NCBI GenBank assembly: GCA_035610365.1
Contig: CM069438.1
Span: 53,564,837-53,628,836 of the forward strand
Length of the DNA stretch: 64,000 nt
Source of the DNA: Aquatica leii
Taxonomy: Eukaryota > Arthropoda > Insecta > Coleoptera > Lampyridae
Direction of reading: 5' to 3'
This document shows positions 54,060 to 64,000 of this stretch, piece by piece. The translations under genes and the position numbers were made by a program. Below the pieces are notes generated by a model that searched no databases, was not told where the DNA came from, and saw nothing but the letters and a program-made list of their open reading frames with translations. Every line of letters begins with the position of its first letter. Within the stretch, counting starts at the first letter, position 1.

Positions 54060-54769
54060 TAGTAAAACCTCGTAGCGGCCTTCAGAGTTGGAAAGACGCA
54101 AGCCACAGCTGTCGTTTGCTGCCAGGACTGACCAATCGTTGCAGTCTCGCTGTTCGTACTGTAAGGAACAATCGCATTCCATTTATTGTTATAGTGGTTT
54201 TGCTGGTCTAAAACCGTATAATCGTTATGTCGCTGTTAAATCCGCACGACTTTGTTTGAGGTATTTAAGTCCCACACATCAGCTTAAATCTTGCAATTCA
54301 AAAAGCTACTTGTCGGCATTGCTCAGCTGCACACCAGTCAATGTTGCATTTTCAGAATATTTTTTCTGAATCCCGTTACTACCAAGAATCTTCGCTTTCG
54401 TCGACAGGTTCGTCGGACACCTCTGTAGTTTTGACCTCAAGTAGAAAGTCCACCACATTTACGTTTCTAGCAACTGTTCGTCTTAAAGTTCTAAATTGTT
54501 GGAAAAAGTTTCAAATCTTTAGAGCATTTTGCGACCCAGACAGTCAAATTAGTTTCATCGCAGATAATTGTCGTAATTGTCTCGTATAGCCATTCGTCAG
54601 GAGCAATCCTCTACCTAGAGGACACAGCCATTAGGTCCGCTCGTGGATGCACTAGTTGTTCCTTTCGATTGCTAGAGTTCAAAATCTACTTTGCACATTC
54701 CAACCACAATAATTCGTAGTAATTGTTTAAAGCTTAGAAGTGTAGCAATTCCTAAACAAGTTCGGTTTA
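54060..54769 (+). pseudogene. BEL/Pao Gag zinc-knuckle region and protease start
   Basis: 54088-54369 reads SRCSYCKEQSHSIYCYSGFA and YNRYVAVKSARLCLRYLSPT with HQLKSCNSKSYLS. The shifted frame reads CRHCSAAHQSMLHFQ. This is the three-knuckle Gag C-terminus of BEL/Pao elements. In the second knuckle the second Cys is Tyr (CLRYLSPTHQLKSC). A frame at 54341-54589 continues FLATVRLKVLNCWKKFQIFR then AFCDPDSQISFIADNC, the BEL aspartic protease start, where the active-site DSGSQ has become DPDSQ. Sequence decays by about 54760, where a copy of the 48992 repeat begins, so pol is missing altogether. Confidence 0.83.
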
Positions 54770-55040
54770 GGCAATATAATCATTTTTGTGTACTAAATAT
54801 TTTGCACTAATAAAATGCAACCATATTTTAAAATACTTCGTAGTCATTTAATCACTGAAGATATAAGTAATCTAATTATATAAATTAAATGCAGGTTTGA
54901 TGGAACTTTAAGAAGAGCGTGTATTACTGGAATTACCGATAGTAGAGTACAGCAGATATGGAAATTTGTATCAAACACACAAACGTTATCAAAATTTTAC
55001 ATTGAATAAAATCGTTATCATTAAAACAATAAATTCATAA
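54770..55040 (+). repeat. Right copy of the direct repeat bracketing the BEL/Pao relic
   Basis: Matches 48992-49235 in the same orientation, including GCAATATAAT and ACTAAATATTTTGCACTAAT near its start and TTTTACATTGAATAAAATCG near its end, with an extra ~20 bases (TCGTAGTCATTTAATCACTG) in the middle. Confidence 0.6.
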
Positions 55041-55149
55041 AATTTTCAATCCGGCAAAACAAAATTTTTTTTGCAATTAATTTCAACTTTTATGTAGACG
55101 TTTTTTATATTCCAAGAAAGTGATACTAAAAACTATGTCGCATTTGCGG

Positions 55150-58100
55150 AATAAAACATTGTGTCTTTAAGCTACCTACTACAGTAAAATGAGAAAAAAA
55201 AAAGATTCCGTGATGTTAAATTTTTAGCAGTTCACTAAAAAACGTTTTTTTAATACATATATAAGAAAAAAATCAAAATTTGGAATAAAAAAAAGCGATC
55301 ATAAAAAACAAAAACCGTTTTGGAGTAATTTTTTCAAAAACCTACCAAAAATTTTATGATAATTTTACAAGAAGTTGAATCAGCCAAAAAATATTTCTTT
55401 TTGATATATGGAACCAATTTCAACAAAGCTAGCAACCGTTAAGACTTACTAAAACTTGAAAATCTTGAATAGTAATAAACATTGTTTTTCCATTTCTGGT
55501 TCCAATGTCAGCAGAGCTAGCGAAAGTTTAAAACTATTAAAATTTAATATTGTTATCAAAAAATGTTTCTGGTCGATTAAGAAGTAATTTTAAACTTAGA
55601 GTCGACACCTTATTTTACTTGTCAATTTTTTTGACACCAAAGGTTTAAAAAAACGTTGAAAAGTAATAAAAAGTGCTCACAGATACACTGAACCTATTTT
55701 GGCGTATTTTTTAAAAAACCAACATCGGATAAATTTTAATTAAAATTTATAGGATGTTAAGTCTGACAAAAAAAATGTTTTTGATTTCTAAAACTAATGC
55801 CAGCAAAGCTAGCGACCGTTAAAATACATTAAAATTTAATTTTTTTATCAAAAAATCTGTCTGGTCGATTAAGGAATAATTTTAAAATTCGAGTCGACAT
55901 CTTATTTTACTTGAAAAAAAAACATTAAAAAAACTTTAAAATTTAAAAAAAAACACAATTTTTTTACACCAAAGGTTTAAACAAACATTGAAAAGTAATA
56001 AAAAGTGCTTACAGAAACACTGAACCTATTTTAGAGTATTTTTTAAACAACCATCTGATAAATTTTGATTAAAACTTATAGGATGTCGAGTCTGACAAAA
56101 AAAATTGTTTTTGATTTCTAAAACCAATGCCAGCAAAGCTAGCGACCGTTAAAAACTATTAAAATTTAATTTTTTTATCAAAAAATCTGTCTGGTCGATT
56201 AAGGAATAATTTTAAAATTCGAGTCGACATCTTATTTTACTTGACAAAAAAAACATTAAAAAGACTTTAGAATTTAAAAAAAACACAGTTTTTTTACACC
56301 AAAGGTTTAAAAAAACGTTGAAAAGTAATAAAAAGTGCTCACAGATACACTGAACCTATTTTGGCGTATTTTTTAAAAAACCAACATCAGATAAATTTTG
56401 ATTAAAATTTATAGGATGTCGAGTCTGACAAAAAAAATTGTTTTTGATTTCTAAAACCAATGCCAGCAAAGCTAGCGACCGTTAAAAACTATTAAAATTT
56501 AATTTTTTTATCAAAAAATCTGTCTGGTCGATTAAGGAATAATTTTAAACTTCTAGTTGACACCTTATTTTACTCGGAAAATAAAAACATTAAAAAAGCT
56601 TTATGATTACAGAAAAAAACTCAATTTTTTTGACACCAAAGATTTAAAAAAACGTTGAAAAGTAATAAAAACTGCTCTCAGAAACACTGAACCTATTTTA
56701 GAATATTTTTTAAAAACATCTGATATATTTTGATTAAAATTTATAGGATGTCGAGTCTGACAAAAAAAATTGTTTTTCATTTCTAAAACCAATGCCAGCA
56801 AAGCTAGCGACCGTTAAAAACTATAAAAACTATTAAAATTTAATTTTTTTATCAAAAAATCTGTCTGGTCGATTAAGGAATAATTTTAAACTTCAAGTCG
56901 ACATCTTATTTTACTTGAAAAAAAAAACATTAAAAAAGCTTTAGAATTTAAAAAAAAACACAATTTTTTTACACCAAAGGTTTAAAAAAACGTTGAAAAG
57001 TAATAAAAAGTGCTCACAGATACACTAAACCTATTTTGGCGTATTTTTAAAAAAACTAACATCAGATAAATTTTGATTAAAATTTATAGGATGTTGTCTC
57101 ACAAAAAAAATTGTCTTTGATTTTTAAAACCAATGTCAGCAAAGCTAGCGACTGTTAAAACCTATTAAAATTACATTTTTTTTTATCAAAAAATGCTTCT
57201 GGTCGGTTAAGGAGTAATTTTAAACTTTTAGTTGACACCTTATTTTACTCGGAAAATAAAAACATTAAAAAAACTTTAAAACTTAAAAAAAAACACTACT
57301 TTTTTAACACCAATGGTTTAAAAAAACGTTGAAAGGCAATAAAAAGTGCCCACAGATACATTGAATCTATTTTTGAGTATTTTTTAAAAAAACATCGGAT
57401 AAATTTTGATTAAAATTTATAGGATGTCGAGTCTGACAAAAAAAATTGTCTTTGATTTCTAAAACCAATGTCAGCAAAGCTAGCGACTGTTAAAACCTAT
57501 TAAAATTACATTTTTTTATCAAAAAATGCTTCTGGTCGGTTAAGGAGTAATTTTAAACTTCTAGTTGTCACCTTATTTTACTCGGAAAATAAAAAAATTA
57601 AAAAAACTTTATGATTACAGAAAAAATCTCAATTTTTTTGACACCAAAGATTTAAAAAAACGTTGAAAAGTAATAAAAAGTGCTCTCAAAAACACTGAAC
57701 CTATTTTAGAATATTTTTTAAAAACATCTGATAAATTTTGATTAAAATTTATAAGATGTTGAGTCTGATAAAAAAAATTTTTTTCGATTTCTAAAACCAA
57801 TGTCAGCAAATGTTTTTTATCAAAAAATGCTTCCGGTTTGTTAAGAAGTAATTTTAAACTTGGAGTCGTCGCCTTATTTTACTTGGAAAAAAAAACATTA
57901 AAAAAAACTTTAAGATTACAGAAACAAACTCAATTTTTTTGACACCAAAGGTTTCAAAAAACGTTTAAAAGTAATAAAAAGTGCTCTCAGAAACACTGAA
58001 CCAATTTTGGAGTATTTTTCAAAAAACCAAAGGATGGGTTTTGATTAAAGTTTATAGGATGTTTAGCCAGACAAAAAAAAATTTTTTTGATTTAAAAAAC

Positions 58101-58270
58101 CAATGTAATGCAAATCTACCGACCGTTAAAAACCATTAAACTTTAATTTTGTTATTAAAAAAAGTTTATAGTGGATTAAAAGGTAATTTTAAATTTTGAG
58201 TCGGTTCCGTATTTTATTTTAAAAAAAAAAGTATCAAAAAAGCTTCAAAAGTACAAAAAAAATTAATTTT
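55150..58270 (+). repeat. Satellite C, about 335-bp units
   Basis: About nine units. The mark CAGCAAAGCTAGCGACCGTT recurs near 55800, 56131, 56463, 56797, 57137 and 57476, with periods of 331-342 bp. Each unit also has AAACGTTGAAAAGTAATAAA, AGTGCTCACAGATACACTGA, GGATGTCGAGTCTGACAAAA and CTGGTCGATTAAGGAATAAT. Units from about 57800 are diverged or shortened. Similar minus-strand frames at 56607-56801 and 57615-57809 are simply two copies of the unit. Confidence 0.94.
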
Positions 58271-60030
58271 TGTAAATTTTAATTCGCGTACTACAAATCA
58301 TTTGTTATCCAACAACAAAAAACAGAAAACCCTAAATTCAGCCCCTGAACCCTTTCGTTGCCCCCATAAATTAAAACTAGGACACGTGACCAAACTCTTT
58401 TTCTCCTAAAAAAAATTTGTTCAATTCAATAATTTATTAAGTTAAAAATCCAAACGCCAATAAAACTAAGCAAAAATCAATAAATCCTTGTTTGCGTTAT
58501 TTATTACCCCAAATCCATTTAATAACATTTTCTTACCAAAGAAAAATTCTCATTTTTTTCTTGTTGTTTTTTACCCCAAAAAATATTTTTATTAAACGAA
58601 TTCGAGCAGCACCTGGTTCGCAGGAAAACACCGGAAAAAGTATTTAATTAGCGCGAGTTAAGCCGTCGTTAATTGACTTTCGAATTTTTGTTAATCGAAA
58701 TAGGTTTTCCAATTTCCTCTCAACTTGTAGTTGTCATCGAAAAAAAAGTTTAAAAAAAAGTTAAAATTGCGAAACTCACCCTCCGGCCACCAAAATCATT
58801 TGCATCGTGTCCTTTCATAGGAGGTGCCGTTTTCCTTTTGACTTCATCGCACATTTCACGCACACATCATCACCGGAAATTCGTCTCCTCCGCTAGTTAG
58901 AAAATTACAAAGGGTTTAACACGCACCGTAAAATCGCAGCATTTTTTCCAAATACCTGGATTCGAAATGGACGTCATAGATTGCGACCGATTTTCTGTTT
59001 ATGAAAATAGGTTGTCGTAGACCTAAATTTCCCGAGTAAAAATAGTCGGATTTTCATTATATATTTCTACTGCGGTTAGTGTCCCTCGTATAAATTTGAC
59101 CGGTACATTCGCGTAATCGATGCTATCTGCAAGTTTCGTACATCACACATAATGCAACTAAATGGGTTATATTTGCGCTGGTGTTCGTAATAGGCAATAA
59201 CTCATCGTTTTCCAACTCAAATTTAAATGATTCATGATAGTAATGCGGCAAAAGAAACGATTAATTAAGATTTTGTATGATTAAGCGCAGACATGCGAAA
59301 AAGGACGTCGCTGAAATTAATAAAAGAAGAAAAACCGCAAAAACTCAAAAAGACAACTGAAAGATTGATCGTCGTCGGGGCGATCAAACGAATCCGGCTC
59401 GGTTTAAACTCAAATTCAAAAGCAAGACGAAACGTGGTTCAAAGAAAAAATGACACACCCTTAGGTCAGGGTGTGATTGATAATTTCCTGAATTTAAGGA
59501 AACATAAAATTTTTAATACAACGTATTTCCTCTTACACATTCAACGTTGCATTAACCTTGAGCTTAAAAGCTCCAAGTTAAAAATAAGCCAACGTGCGTA
59601 GTGGATTGATATTTATGCGCAAGTTCAAGGCACTTTATTGCATTATATTGCCCTAATTCAAAAATAAAAATTACGATATCTACGTGAAACCCTTTGAAGA
59701 GTCCATTAAACCCGAAAACGAGATTTATTTAAATCGCTATAAAATGTAACGGTAAGATGACTACATAAAGAAATACTAAAAAAAATTTTGCTTGCTAATA
59801 AAACTTTATTTCTAATGTCAATAAATTGATTTTATTGCGTTTTGAGTATCTTATTTTGTTCCCAATCGATACCACATGTAAAGACATCGAAATTTACTCA
59901 CGTAAGACAATAAGCACGCATCAGTATAAACACAGAAAAAAAAGCTTTAAAAAATCCTGTAAAAATTTAGTAAAATTTTCAAGAAACGATATTCTAGTAG
60001 CCACAAGCTATAATAAAATTTGTTTTTTGA
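58270..60030. other. Non-repetitive DNA between satellites C and D, host-like
   Basis: The most host-like part of the right half: 58600-59200 has normal complexity and more CpG than the satellites. It contains a possible minus-strand exon at 58780-58854. A small hairpin CACACCCT...AGGGTGTG lies at about 59454-59475. The 102-codon + frame at 59293-59601 is basic and has no recognisable domain; I do not support it as a gene. Confidence 0.45.
58780..58854 (-). CDS. Candidate first coding exon of an unknown host gene
   Basis: On the minus strand an ATG at 58854-58852 opens 25 codons (MCDEVKRKTAPPMKGHDAND, then FGGRR) ending exactly at a good splice donor, AGG|GTGAGT, at 58780/58779. The exon length of 75 bases gives a phase-0 donor. 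Other starts fit the same donor: an internal in-frame Met (MKGHDAND), and a different frame beginning MQMILVAGG. Base composition here is far more balanced than around it. The rest of the gene would lie to the left, meaning that satellite C or more would be intronic. I do not recognise the peptide, and a chance match to a donor is quite possible. Confidence 0.25.
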
Positions 60031-62660
60031 GTTAAAAAAAAATCGGAATTAAAAACATTTTTAATTTCTTTTAAAAATGTATTAGGTACAAAAAATAAAT
60101 TTACAGTTTTCAAAAAAAGCTTGTCCCATCTCAAAAAATTCTTATTTAAAAACATTTCTAATGTTTAATTAAAATGTATTATATGTATTAAAAGTTTTTT
60201 AGAAATTTAACAACATTTTAAAGATTACAAATCTAATAAATTTCTTCAAAAAAATTCGTCAAAAACATAAATAGAAAAACAATTAATTTTTTTAGGTTTT
60301 GTTGTATTTGTCATTAATTTGACAATAAAATTTTGTTTATCAAAATTTCTAATAAATTTAAATCATAAAATATAAAATTGTGGTAGTCATAAGCTTTAAT
60401 TAAAAAAAATAACAAAAAAAAATAAATTTTTAGTTTTAAAAAAACCCGGTTTAAAATTTAAAAATATTTTAAAATTTTTTTTATGTGTTATTGGGTTTTT
60501 CAAAACTTAACAAGATTTTTAAGATAACAAATCTAATAATTTCCTTCAAAATTATTCGTCAAAAATCTAAATAAAAAACAATTTAAATTTCTAGGTTTTC
60601 TCCTATTTGATATTAAACTTTTGTTTATAAGAACTTCTAACAAATTTAAATCATAAAATGTAAAATTGTAGTAGTCACAGGTTTTAATTTAAAAAAAAAT
60701 TACAAAAAAAATAAATTTCCAGTTTTGAAAAAACCATCGTCCTATCTCAAAAGTTCGGCTTAAAAAAATTTTTTTTCAAAAAAATTTATTGGATTTTTTA
60801 AAATTTTAGGATTAAGTTAGAAATCTAATAATTTTCTTCAAAAACATTCGTCAAAAATATAAATAAACAACAATTAAGTTTTCTAGGTTTTGTTGTCATT
60901 AATTTGACAATAAAGTTTTGTTAATCAGAATTTCTAACAAATTTAAATAATAAAATGTCACAAGCTTTATTAAAAAAAAATACAAAAAAAAATAAATTTC
61001 CAGTATTAAAAAAAATTTTTGTCCCATATCAAAAAATTGCGATTTAAAAATATTTCTAATTTTTTATGTATTCGATTTCTCAATCTTAGCATCATTTTTA
61101 AGATTACAGATCTTAATATATTTCTTCAAAAATATTCGTCCCATCTCAAAAAATTCGGATTTAAAAAAATCTAATTCCTTTTCAAAAAAATTTATTGGAT
61201 TTTTAAAAACTTAGCAACAATTGTAGGATGAAGTTAGAAATCTAATAATTTTCTTCAAAAACATTCGTCAAATATATAAATAAACAACAATTAAGTTTTC
61301 TATGTTTTGTTGTATTTGTGATCAATTTGATAATAAATTTTTGTTAATCAAAATTTCTATCAAATTTAAATAATAAAATGTCACAAGCTTTATTTAAAAA
61401 AAATACAAAAAAAAATTTCCAGTATTTAAAAAAATTTTTGTCCCATATCAAAAAATTAGGATTTAAAAATATTTAAAATTTTTTATGTATTCGAATTTTC
61501 AATCTTAGCAACATTTTTAAGATTACAGATCTAATATATTTCTTCAAAAAGATTCATCCCATCTCAAAAAATTCGGATTTAAAAAAATCTAATTCCTTTT
61601 CAAAAAAATTTATTGGATTTTTAAAAACTTAGCAACAATTTTAGGATGAAGTTAGAAATCTAATAATTTTCTTCAAAAACATTCGTCAAAAATATAAATA
61701 AACAACAATTAAGTTTTCTAGGTTTTGTTGTATTTGTCATTAATTTGATAATAAAGTTTTGTTTATCAGAATTTCTAACAAATTTAAATAATAAAATGTC
61801 ACAAGCTTTATTAAAAAAAATACAAAAAAAATAAATTTCCAGTATTAAAAAAATTTTGGTCCCATCTCAAAAAATTGGGATTTAAAAATATTTCAAATTT
61901 TTTATTCATTCGAATTTTCAATCTTAGCAACATTTTTAAGATTACAGATCTAATATCTTCAAAAAAATTCATCCCATCTCAAAAAACTCAGATTTAAAAA
62001 AATCTAATTCCTTTTCAAAAAAATTTATTGGATTTTTAAAAGCAACAATTTTAGGATGAAGTTAGAAATCTAATAATTTTCTTTAAAAACATTCGTCAAA
62101 AATATAAATAAACAACAATTAAGTTTTCTATGTTTTGTTGTATTTGTGATTAATTTGATAATAAAGTTTTGTTAATCAAAATTTCTAACAAATTTAAATA
62201 ATAAAATGTCACAAGCTTTATTTAAAAAAAATCCAAAAAAAAATTTCCAGTATTAAAAAAAAATTTGTACCATCTCAAAAAATTGGGATTTAAAAATATT
62301 TCTAATGTTTTATGTATTCGATTTCTCAAACTTAGCAACATCTCAAAAAATTCGAATTTAAACAAATCTAATTCCTTTTTTAAAAAAAATTATTGGTTTT
62401 TTAAAAACACAAGCTTTAATAAAAAAATTTTTTTTTTGAATTTGGTTTTCAAAAAGAAATCTAATAAAATTCTTGAAACATTTGTCAAAAACGTAAATGA
62501 AAAACAATTAAACTTTTTTAATTTTGTCGTATGGTCACTAACTATTTTATTGAGGCATTGTTTATCAAAACTTCTAACACATTGAAACCATAAAAGTAAA
62601 ATTGTAGTAGTCACAAGCTTTGATAGCAAAATTTACAGAAAATACATTTCCAAATTTTAA
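60030..62660 (+). repeat. Satellite D, units of about 300 and 418 bp
   Basis: The mark TAATAAAATGTCACAAGCTT recurs near 60950, 61370, 61789 and 62204, spacing 415-420 bp. Earlier units (60360, 60650, 60950) are only about 290-303 bp apart. The longer units contain an extra part-copy, CCCATCTCAAAAAATTCGGA with its context, so they look like the short unit plus a partial duplication. All units have TCTTCAAAAACATTCGTCAA and TTCTAACAAATTTAAAT. Very A/T-rich; short frames at 62265-62629 are chance. Confidence 0.92.
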
Positions 62661-62849
62661 AAAACGCGTCTCATTACAAAAAATTTAGGCTGAAAAAATT
62701 TTAATTCTTTTTTTAAAAAGTTTATTGGCTTTTCAAAAACTTTTTTATGATAAAGTTACAAATCTAATACTTTTCTTCAAAAACACTGTTGGTCTTGTCG
62801 TATTTGTCACTAATTTGACATTAAATTTTTGTTTGTCAAAGCTTCTAAC

Positions 62850-64000
62850 AAATTTGTACCATATGTTAATGTTTCAAAAAATTCGGGAATTATATTTTAA
62901 TTCAGCGACTTTTATAAAAGTAATATAATTAGAAACTCAAAAACTGTAAAAATATTTACGATATTTAGAAAAACTTCCCTCAAATATCTTTAGCTATTGA
63001 CAAATATAATTTAGTAATTTCCTTAAGAAAGTTTTTATTAGAAACTTAGGTACATATATAAGTAACTTTTGAAAAAAATTAGTAGCTTTTTTAAAAGCTA
63101 ATCATTTTTTCCTTGGTTTTTTAAATTACATTTGTACCATGCGTTAATGTTTCAAACAATTCAGGAATATAAGTTTATTAAGTGACTTCTGTAATATATC
63201 TAGAAACTCAAAAACAAAAAATGATTCAAAAATTCAGGAATTATATTTTAATTTAGTGACAGTTTATAAGAGTAATATAATTAGAAACTCAAACTGTAAA
63301 AACATTTACGATATTAAAAAAACTTCCCTTAAATATCTTTAGATATCAACAAATTCAATTTTATTTTAATTGCAATTTGAAAACCAATTTAGTAATTTAT
63401 TTAAAAAAAATTTTAATTACATATTCTAGTAACTTTTCAAAAGTTTAAGAAGTTTCAAATTTTTTCTTTGTTTTCTTAGATTACATTTGTACCAGTGTTA
63501 CTGTTTCAAAAAATTCAGAAATTATATTTTAATTTAGTGACTGTAACAAGAGTAATATAATTAGAAACTCAAAAACTATAAAAATATTTACGATATTTAA
63601 AAAAACTTCCATGAAATCTTTAGATATCAACAAATTCAATTTTTATTAAATTATAATTTGAAAACCAATTAATAATTTCTTTAAGAATTTAAAGTTTTTG
63701 TTAGAAACTTAGTTACATACTCTAGCAACTTTTAAAAAAAATTAGTAAGTTTTTTAAGATTTTACAAATTTTTTCTTTAGTTGCTTAGATTATATTTGTA
63801 CCATATGTTAATGTTTCAAAAAATGCAGAAATTATATTTTAATTTAGCGTTTTTTGTAAGAGAAATGTAATTAGAAACTGAAAAACTGTAAAAAACCTTT
63901 ACGATAATTGAAAAAACTGCCCTCAAAAATCTTCAGATATCAATAAATTTAATTTTTTTGAAAATTGTGATTTGAAAACCAATTTAGTAATTTCTCTAAT
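62850..64000 (+). repeat. Satellite E, about 310-bp units, runs off the window
   Basis: The mark TTTGTACCATATGTTAATGT or close variants recurs near 62850, 63130, 63485 and 63795, with spacing of about 280-355 bp. Other shared words are GTAATATAATTAGAAACTCA, TATCAACAAATTCAATTTT and TTGAAAACCAATTTAGTAA. The last unit is cut by the window end, so the array continues. Confidence 0.88.

Noticed and set aside
59454..59475. Hairpin CACACCCT...AGGGTGTG as a possible terminator or microRNA
   Set aside because: The 8-bp stem is too short for a microRNA precursor, and bacterial-type terminators do not apply here.
59293..59601. 102-codon basic + strand frame
   Set aside because: Composition follows local base bias; no domain, no good upstream context and no second exon visible.
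1..64000. tRNA, rRNA, riboswitch, operon or replication-origin signals
   Set aside because: I looked for cloverleaf-type sequence, conserved rRNA words and promoter/operon layouts and found none that I can support.

Overview
This is 64 kb of AT-rich, gene-poor eukaryotic DNA that looks like pericentromeric or other heterochromatin of an insect. I see no complete protein-coding gene, no tRNA or rRNA and no bacterial-type operon. The insect assignment rests on the transposon families present: Jockey- and R1-type LINEs, BEL/Pao and Ty3/gypsy LTR elements, Penelope-like elements (PLEs) with GIY-YIG domains, a mariner and short MITEs. A beetle is a reasonable guess, but the sequence alone does not prove the order.

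Layout. 1-2750 is unassigned DNA hit by a 5'-truncated Jockey-type LINE (684-2405) with a perfect 12-bp target-site duplication. 2800-6350 is a decayed LINE on the minus strand whose sense strand is extremely purine-rich. 6560-9660 holds two decayed PLE copies, head to tail on the minus strand. 11.5-18.6 kb is satellite A, about 235 bp per unit. 19.4-22.5 kb has another PLE GIY-YIG relic and a Tc1/mariner-type MITE. 22.5-31.6 kb is satellite B, about 295 bp per unit; its units contain a nested ~17-bp GCGC-core repeat and a hairpin. 33.6-34.1 kb is a mariner relic. 34.5-36.95 kb is a duplicated gypsy pol relic, one copy split by a 242-bp PLE-derived insertion with long inverted repeats and a hammerhead-like core. 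36.96-39.6 kb is a mosaic of LINE fragments. 41.05-47.19 kb is satellite A again in inverted orientation, ending in a 15-bp palindrome. 47.55-47.71 kb is a Harbinger-like MITE. 49.0-55.0 kb is a BEL/Pao relic whose gag is split by a GC-rich block and a second copy of the purine-rich LINE. 55.1-58.3, 60.0-62.7 and 62.85-64.0 kb are three more satellites (C about 335 bp, D about 300/418 bp, E about 310 bp). Between C and D lies the only stretch that looks like host genic DNA, with one possible first exon on the minus strand.

The coding remnants do not work together as a pathway. They are independent selfish elements, all with stops, frameshifts or lost catalytic residues. The connected story is structural: satellite arrays carrying higher-order repeats, shared array flanks in direct and inverted positions, and nested insertions whose order can be read from target-site duplications and broken reading frames.
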